Source: Acanthochromis polyacanthus (lineage: Eukaryota > Chordata > Actinopteri > Pomacentridae). Taken from it: a stretch of DNA of 64,000 nt. The stretch is from the NCBI RefSeq assembly GCF_021347895.1, contig NC_067121.1, positions 30,429,974 to 30,493,973 of the forward strand, in the 5' to 3' direction. Positions 58,321-64,000 of this stretch are shown here, one piece after another (position 1 is the stretch's first letter; each line of letters begins with the position of its first letter). The notes beneath the pieces were generated by a model. The model was not told the DNA's origin. It ran no database searches and was given only the letters and a program-made list of their open reading frames with translations. Made by a program: the position numbers and the translations under genes.

Positions 58321-61300
58321 GCAGTTAATTTGCCGCTTTGGTCATTTCAGTGACTTTTATGTCACACATTACGATGAATTCAGCAGAGTCCCTTCGTTTC
58401 GGGGCAGGCGAACCTGTTCAACTGTGAAACTCTGACTTCATCTCAGACCTGTGGAAAACAGCCATCTAAATATAGCCACCCTTTCCTGTGTGCTGTGTCC
58501 ACACTTGATCATAGCATTTGCAGCGAAAGGAAAGTCTGGTTTCTGGCGGGAAATAAATATCTCTGTAATGACGTGGGGAACCTGAGAGGTCGCGTTGAGC
58601 CCGAAGGCGTGCTGCCAGCTCGGGGAGGCGGGTGGGTTAGGATGTGTGGACACGCGCAGCTCCCCCTGTGCTGCTGCCAGATGGGAACTCGTGCTGAAAT
58701 AGATCAGGCGTGTTTGTGAACCTACAGACAGGGTTAAATGAGGTCTAGATAAGATCCTGGTTTTTCTCCAGGATTTGGTGTATGTTTTTACTTCTTGAGG
58801 CATCCTGACTGTATAAATTGCCAATGGAGTAAAGATTATAGCATCTTATTTGGCAATTCTACCTTCTTGACAAAGCAGTCTTTAAATATATCTCCTCGGC
58901 GTCGGTCCAGCAGAGTTGGTCCAATCGCTGCCCATTTAGTGGACAGTTGAAGGCTGACAGTCCCAGCGTGTGTCCTGAGCGTGGTGCTCACACAGCAGGC
59001 CGTCAGCAGAGCGTGGCCAGAGGTCACAGGTGCCCCTCATTCACACCCCTAAGACAACGCAGCTCCAACAGCATGTTGCCCTAAATCTGGCAACCCATCA
59101 ACTGACCTGGCAGCCCATCACCAAAAGACAGGGCCTCTCTTTGACAGCAGCAAACAGTGGCACCTCCAGAGGCAAACACTCACACAGCCCACGACCATTT
59201 ACTTGTTTCTGATTTGATATTCATGAAATTTAACAGAGACACATGTAGCACTCCGTTTCTGGAGTCACTGCAATATTCTGCGCTCATGTTGTTCGTATGT
59301 GGCAACCTATCAAAAAGCAAATATTAACAACCTCATTTGATTCAGAATTTCTGCATTAAAAATGCGAAATCAGATGTTTTCTCATGCCACTCCAAATGAT
59401 GTTAAGATTCCATGAATGATGCAACCAATTAAGTTTACATCTCTGTTTTGGCACAGCTGAGAGAAGACTGGCAGTAAGGAGGACTAAAAGACAAAAACAG
59501 AGCTCCCCCTCCTATCAGAGCATCCTTTGAGAAGACCCTCAGAAAGACAAAAACAAAGACGGGCCCCTCAGTGGCTCAATGGCTCCTCTCTTTGTGACCC
59601 TCTCCATCTTCATAAAGGGCCTTCCCCTTGTTTATCCAGGAAGAGCTTTAATGGCTGGGAGGGGGGAGGACCATGCTGTCACTTTCACTGTGCTAAAGAA
59701 GGCTTATTGTTGGCCGCTCCCAAAGGTCCCGGTCTTAAAGGCTGTTTGAAAACTCTTCAGGACAGGCTGTGCTCTTCAGATAAGAAGAGCTGTGAAGTGC
59801 TGACAGGTTACCTACATATATGTGACGGAGAAGATGGAGGGGTTGTGGCAGCTTCAACACATGATGGCCACTCATGAGGGAATTCTGCAGTTTGCTGGTG
59901 TCTGTCACCTCTTTGCACGTTTAGCCTGATTGTTTCTCATCCCTATCGCTGCCCCGCCCGATTGAAACCCTGCTTTGATGCGGCATTTTCCCAAACACCA
60001 TAAAAGCAGAGAATTGTAAACATGAAGCCGGGTAGGACCTACCCCTTCGCCGTGCTCCATGATTGATGGCCTCTCCTCACAATCCCAGTGGCAACAGTGA
60101 CAGGTTCCCTGCTTGTAGAGGCTGTCTCCCTCTGACACACACCGGAAACCTCCGCCGCCTCCACCGCTGCGGCTGAATCGCCTCCGTATTGTTGCTACGG
60201 TTGTTATGGTGCTTGATGGGGGTCGAAGTAGTCGGCGGTGGTTCACATCAAGGCTAATGAATAGATTATGCACTCGATATCAATAGTGAATGAACAATAC
60301 TCTTTGTGCCTTCACTCCAATTCATCCCTTTTTGATTTAGCTGGTTGTTTTTGAAAAAGTCACCAGCACAGTGGTGGAAGTGTTGCTTCCGGGGGTGAAT
60401 TTAGGATCAGTGTGACATGATAACACTGGAAGTGGAAGATTTATTAGTTTTGGAGTGACTGTTAAAACGGGGCAACTCTGGTGCTACATCACAGGTGGTC
60501 ACATCTTCAAAGGGGATGTTGTGTTAAATCTTGGACGGGGGTGTTGTTTTCTTGGCCATATGTCCATGAAGGCGTATGAAGAGGACTGTAAAGATACACT
60601 GTCACTGCAGGTGTCCCTTCACAGGAGACGTCCAGTAATGTGGGTAAACCAAAACAGAGTAAATATTTTGGCCTGGCAAGACTAAAACCTTCACGCGGGG
60701 CTTCAGGAGAGTTTAAATGGAGAAGTAAATTATTATTAACTCAAAATACAGTTATTTTTGTGGATTTGTCCATTTTCTTATGCTATAATCCTACTATGAG
60801 ACACAAAGTCACAAACTAGCTAAGAGTTGCCAGCTTCATTGTTGCTATAGCACAAAGAACTCATAGCAAGAATACCGCTTTCTAATACTTTTCAGACAGA
60901 ATGGAACAGTAGATTGCTGTAGAAATAGAGAAACAAAAACAGATGGTGGTTGATGTTTCATATCTTCATTGGAACGCTCAAAACAGTTCAAGACAGCAGA
61001 GCTTTGATAAGTTGCGCATCCCATCAGCAACTTGTGTTGAGCATCAGCTTCATAAGACCAGCTTCCATTGTAAGCTACTTGTAGCCAGCTGCTTTTTCAC
61101 TGGCAGACCATGAGGTGATAAAAGCTCTGTATTGGGTGAGATTTTGGAGTTATCGCCACTGTTATGGTTTAAAATATTCCAGCTGAGCTGCAACCTGTTG
61201 CTGACATTTGGTCTGATCATGTGATTCTCTGTGTTTCTTGGTCCACTGAGCTTTTCTGGAGGGACGTTGCCGAGTTTTTACTGTAGTGAGTTCAGCTTTA

Positions 61301-61560
61301 GCAGTAGAAATGGCATCTGATGGTGGAAGGAGCTTCTTGATCGTATCTGAATAAGAGTCAGAATCAGGTTTCTTGCCAAGCAGGTTTTCGCATGTGAGGA
61401 ATTTGACGTGGTGATTCAGTGCATTACAGTTGACACCGACAAGTAGTGAAATGCTTTTGGTATTAACACATCTGCAGAGTGTCAGACTGTAAACGCTGCA
61501 CTGTACACCGGCATGAATGTGATTTTACATTACCAGGTCAGGTGAGAGCAGCTGATGAAT
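58321..61560. other. Gene-free flank downstream of hes1, first part
   Basis: No coding exon or named repeat recognised. The stretch at about 59030-60280 is compositionally complex and GC-richer than its surroundings, with blocks such as 'CCATGATTGATGGCCTCTCC'. It is a candidate conserved noncoding region, but this cannot be established without comparison. Confidence 0.4.
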
Positions 61561-64000
61561 GAAACGTGTTACAACTGTTACAAAACTATGTCACTGCAGA
61601 GAGTTTATGAATTATTCTCATTTTTCTCCTTTGAAATTCATGACTTTTAAATCCATAGGAAGGCACCACTTACGGTATTTATGTGGTGTGGTACTCCTAA
61701 AGAGTTTTCTGTTGTACTTTTCACTCCCTCCTTGCATGTATAAGTGTCTATTTAATATTATTAACGGTGTGTCTTCTTTAACCTGTAGTTTGTTCTTTGT
61801 CTGCAGGTATTTCTGGTTTCAAGGCTTCATATTTCTGCCCCACAAATGCTTCCCAATGTTGAATATTCTTTTGTTTATTGTTAGCTTACTTTCTTAACTC
61901 ACCCTGGCTGGTTGAGGCAGACGACTAGCCCTCCTGAACCTGGTTCTGCTGGAGATCTTTCCATGTTGGAAGGATGCTCTTCTCCACTGGCACATGATTG
62001 TTAGATTTCTCTCTTTAATATTGTAGGGTTTTGTCTTTAATATTTGAATTAATCAGGTAAATTTGTACCAATAATCTTATTTCTCTTTTGGAAATCACTT
62101 TAGCTCAGTGTCTGATGCTTTCATATAAACAACAGTGACTTGATCTCACTGTTAAAAGGTTTAAAATGCTGTGACTAAAGACTTCATGAATGTTTAATCA
62201 TTTTTTTATCAATGATCTAAGAGAGTAGAAAACTTGACAACAACTTCTGGGTTGCCAGGTTGTAAAAACTTGGCTTGGCTGGTGGTTATTCTTTGTCCTT
62301 TCATTAGGAAGCCCCCACCACCATGTTTGGGAAAGAAAGAGCTGCGGAGCATGTGGACCAAAATCTATGAAGAACTTATTAACATTACAGATGGCAGGCG
62401 GTTGGAATTTAAGCAAGTCGAGGATTTTTTTTCTGAAAATCTGGGACCATGAATCGACAGGGAATGGGCTTGATGGCATTGCATTCCAAAAATATCACAC
62501 GGATGATGATGGTGCTTAGTTATGTTTTATCAAACCATTATTTGTGAAACATACTCAAGCACGTCCTATCATGTCTTTTCAATGTGAAACAATGGCCTCT
62601 TCAGAAAGTACCTTTGCTGCTGGAAGTTGGAGTGTGGGAGGTATTTCAATTGTTTGGCACCAACAAACTGCTAAGTTTTGCAGTGAATATACAATGAAGA
62701 GCTGCATGCATGCATAATAAAACCTCTCCATCTGGGGAGCTGGACACAAAACAAGGATAGCTTTTTGAGAGCAGGGTCCAGAGGGCCATAGTTCCTGATT
62801 CATCCTCCATAATTGTAATGTGATGATAAGGAGCTTATAGCCTCTTGTTATCCTCCAATAGGGATGCGCAAAACAAAGGGCAGTGTAGAAGTATGCTAAA
62901 AGATTACCGTTCTGGTGACATCTCCCCGTTCACTTAACACTCACATCAGGTCAGCTGTTCCTAATTTGGTCAGCAACACCAATTTAGCCTCCATCCAGGG
63001 GTCTGAGTGCACTGAGGGGTGAACATTGACCCTTGTTTGTAAGCAAGGTTCACGATTTGAGTGTGCAAAATGGCTTATTTGTGTTCTGGAGATGTTTAGG
63101 TCATCGTATCATGGAGGATGTGTGTCGCCCTCTCATAGGCTGAGAGAGAGGAGCTAATAGACACCTGCCCACATAATAGCTACTGGTGTTGGCTAACGTC
63201 CCACGATTGGCTGATCTCATATAAACGAAGCTAAAAGAAAAGTTAAAGTAGAAATAAATGTTCTATTAATTTTTTTGCTTGTTTAAGTGAAGACTGAGAA
63301 TTATTCCTGATGTTATAAATACAACATGGTACTATTAATGACAATACGCAGCAACCTGATGTGAAATTATTCTCAGATTGGAAAGTCTCCTCTTGAATTC
63401 TTGCCCGAGGCACCGAGCCTCAGATGACCTCTACTCTTTGTCCCAAGGACCCTGCCCTGCCCTCGCCACCTCCCTCCTCACCGGCCGCTCTAAACTCTGT
63501 GGGAAACCCCCCCAGCGCTTTGTGTTGTTTTGGACATTGTGCGTCTCACCAGATAATGTCTCCTCCCCTCTGTTTCTTTTCTCTTCCGTCTGAGGAGCTG
63601 CTGTGTGGAGCGTGGTGTCCGCCGCTAACTGCCCACTAAGCAGGATGGAGAGAAGAGCTCTGACTGTGGGGGTTAAGAGCAGCTTTTCATGCTCCCTCAC
63701 AGGGCAGCTCTCAGACTCTGCTGCTGTAAGTTGGTCGGGCGATGAGAGTACTTGGCAGTGATGGATGCTGACAGGTTGTTTGGTGCTGGAGATAACTCCA
63801 TTAGCCTCTAAAGTTTTGGTGGTGAGGCCAAATGTTCCATTACACAATGAATAATTTTGGATGAGGGGCTTCAAATGACCAAGTGCCATGAATTCCAGGT
63901 TGGCGTTCTATTTATTTATTCATTATAGAACCAAATTTTGACTGAGAAAAAGGATCACATGATTTCTTCTATGATAAACTTGAGATGATCTATTGACTTA
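61561..64000. other. Gene-free flank downstream of hes1, second part
   Basis: No gene recognised. Segments 62230-62460 and 62580-63060 look like unique, motif-rich DNA (TAAT, ACAAAG/ACAATG and CAGATG-type sites), as discussed in the findings. Plus and minus open frames here lack any recognisable domain. Confidence 0.4.

Noticed and set aside
63431..63889. 152-aa minus-strand open frame near the window end
   Set aside because: No recognisable domain, and no partner exon or splice sites could be linked to it.

Overview
The window is vertebrate nuclear DNA, almost certainly from a ray-finned (percomorph-type) fish. Genes are split into many short exons by GT-AG introns. The introns hold characteristic teleost repeats: Tc1/mariner remnants, PIF/Harbinger, a hAT-like element, tRNA-derived SINEs, and LINE tails with AATTGGCGC/ATATAAATAAAATTGAATTG-type ends. 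Three protein genes are recognised, all on the + strand.

Layout: (1) 592-8405, a nucleolin gene (ncl), 16 coding exons, 615 aa, four RRMs, with an unusually short acidic N-terminus and a poor RGG tail. (2) 8406-12590, 3' UTR and intergenic DNA with Tc1 and foldback remnants. (3) about 12.6-47.06 kb, atp13a3, a P5B-type polyamine-transporting ATPase. Its noncoding first exon(s) lie in a GC-rich patch near 12.7 kb, followed by 31 coding exons (14728-44335, 1211 aa) and a probable 2.7 kb 3' UTR. One intron is best read as GC-AG and one coding exon is only 18 nt. (4) 47.1-56.4 kb, a gene-free stretch: a GC-richer, repeat-poor part (47-51 kb), then AT-rich DNA and a LINE fragment. (5) 56842-58044, a hes1/her6-type bHLH-Orange repressor with a TATA/CCAAT/N-box promoter, 4 coding exons and a terminal WRPW. 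(6) 58.3-64 kb, gene-free flank with complex unique sequence, plausibly hes1 regulatory DNA.

Functionally: nucleolin works in rRNA transcription and processing in the nucleolus. ATP13A3 moves polyamines across endosomal membranes. Hes1 is a Notch-responsive transcriptional repressor. They do not form an operon or pathway. The hes1-atp13a3 neighbourhood matches human 3q29 (family knowledge), which supports both orthology calls. I found no CRISPR, rRNA, tRNA gene or bacterial-type system, and no wholly novel system. The most interesting points are the GC-AG intron, the 18-nt microexon, the inverted Harbinger copies flanking atp13a3 exons 2-5, SINEs with clear target-site duplications, the repeated acidic exons and shortened tail of nucleolin, and the candidate enhancers around hes1.
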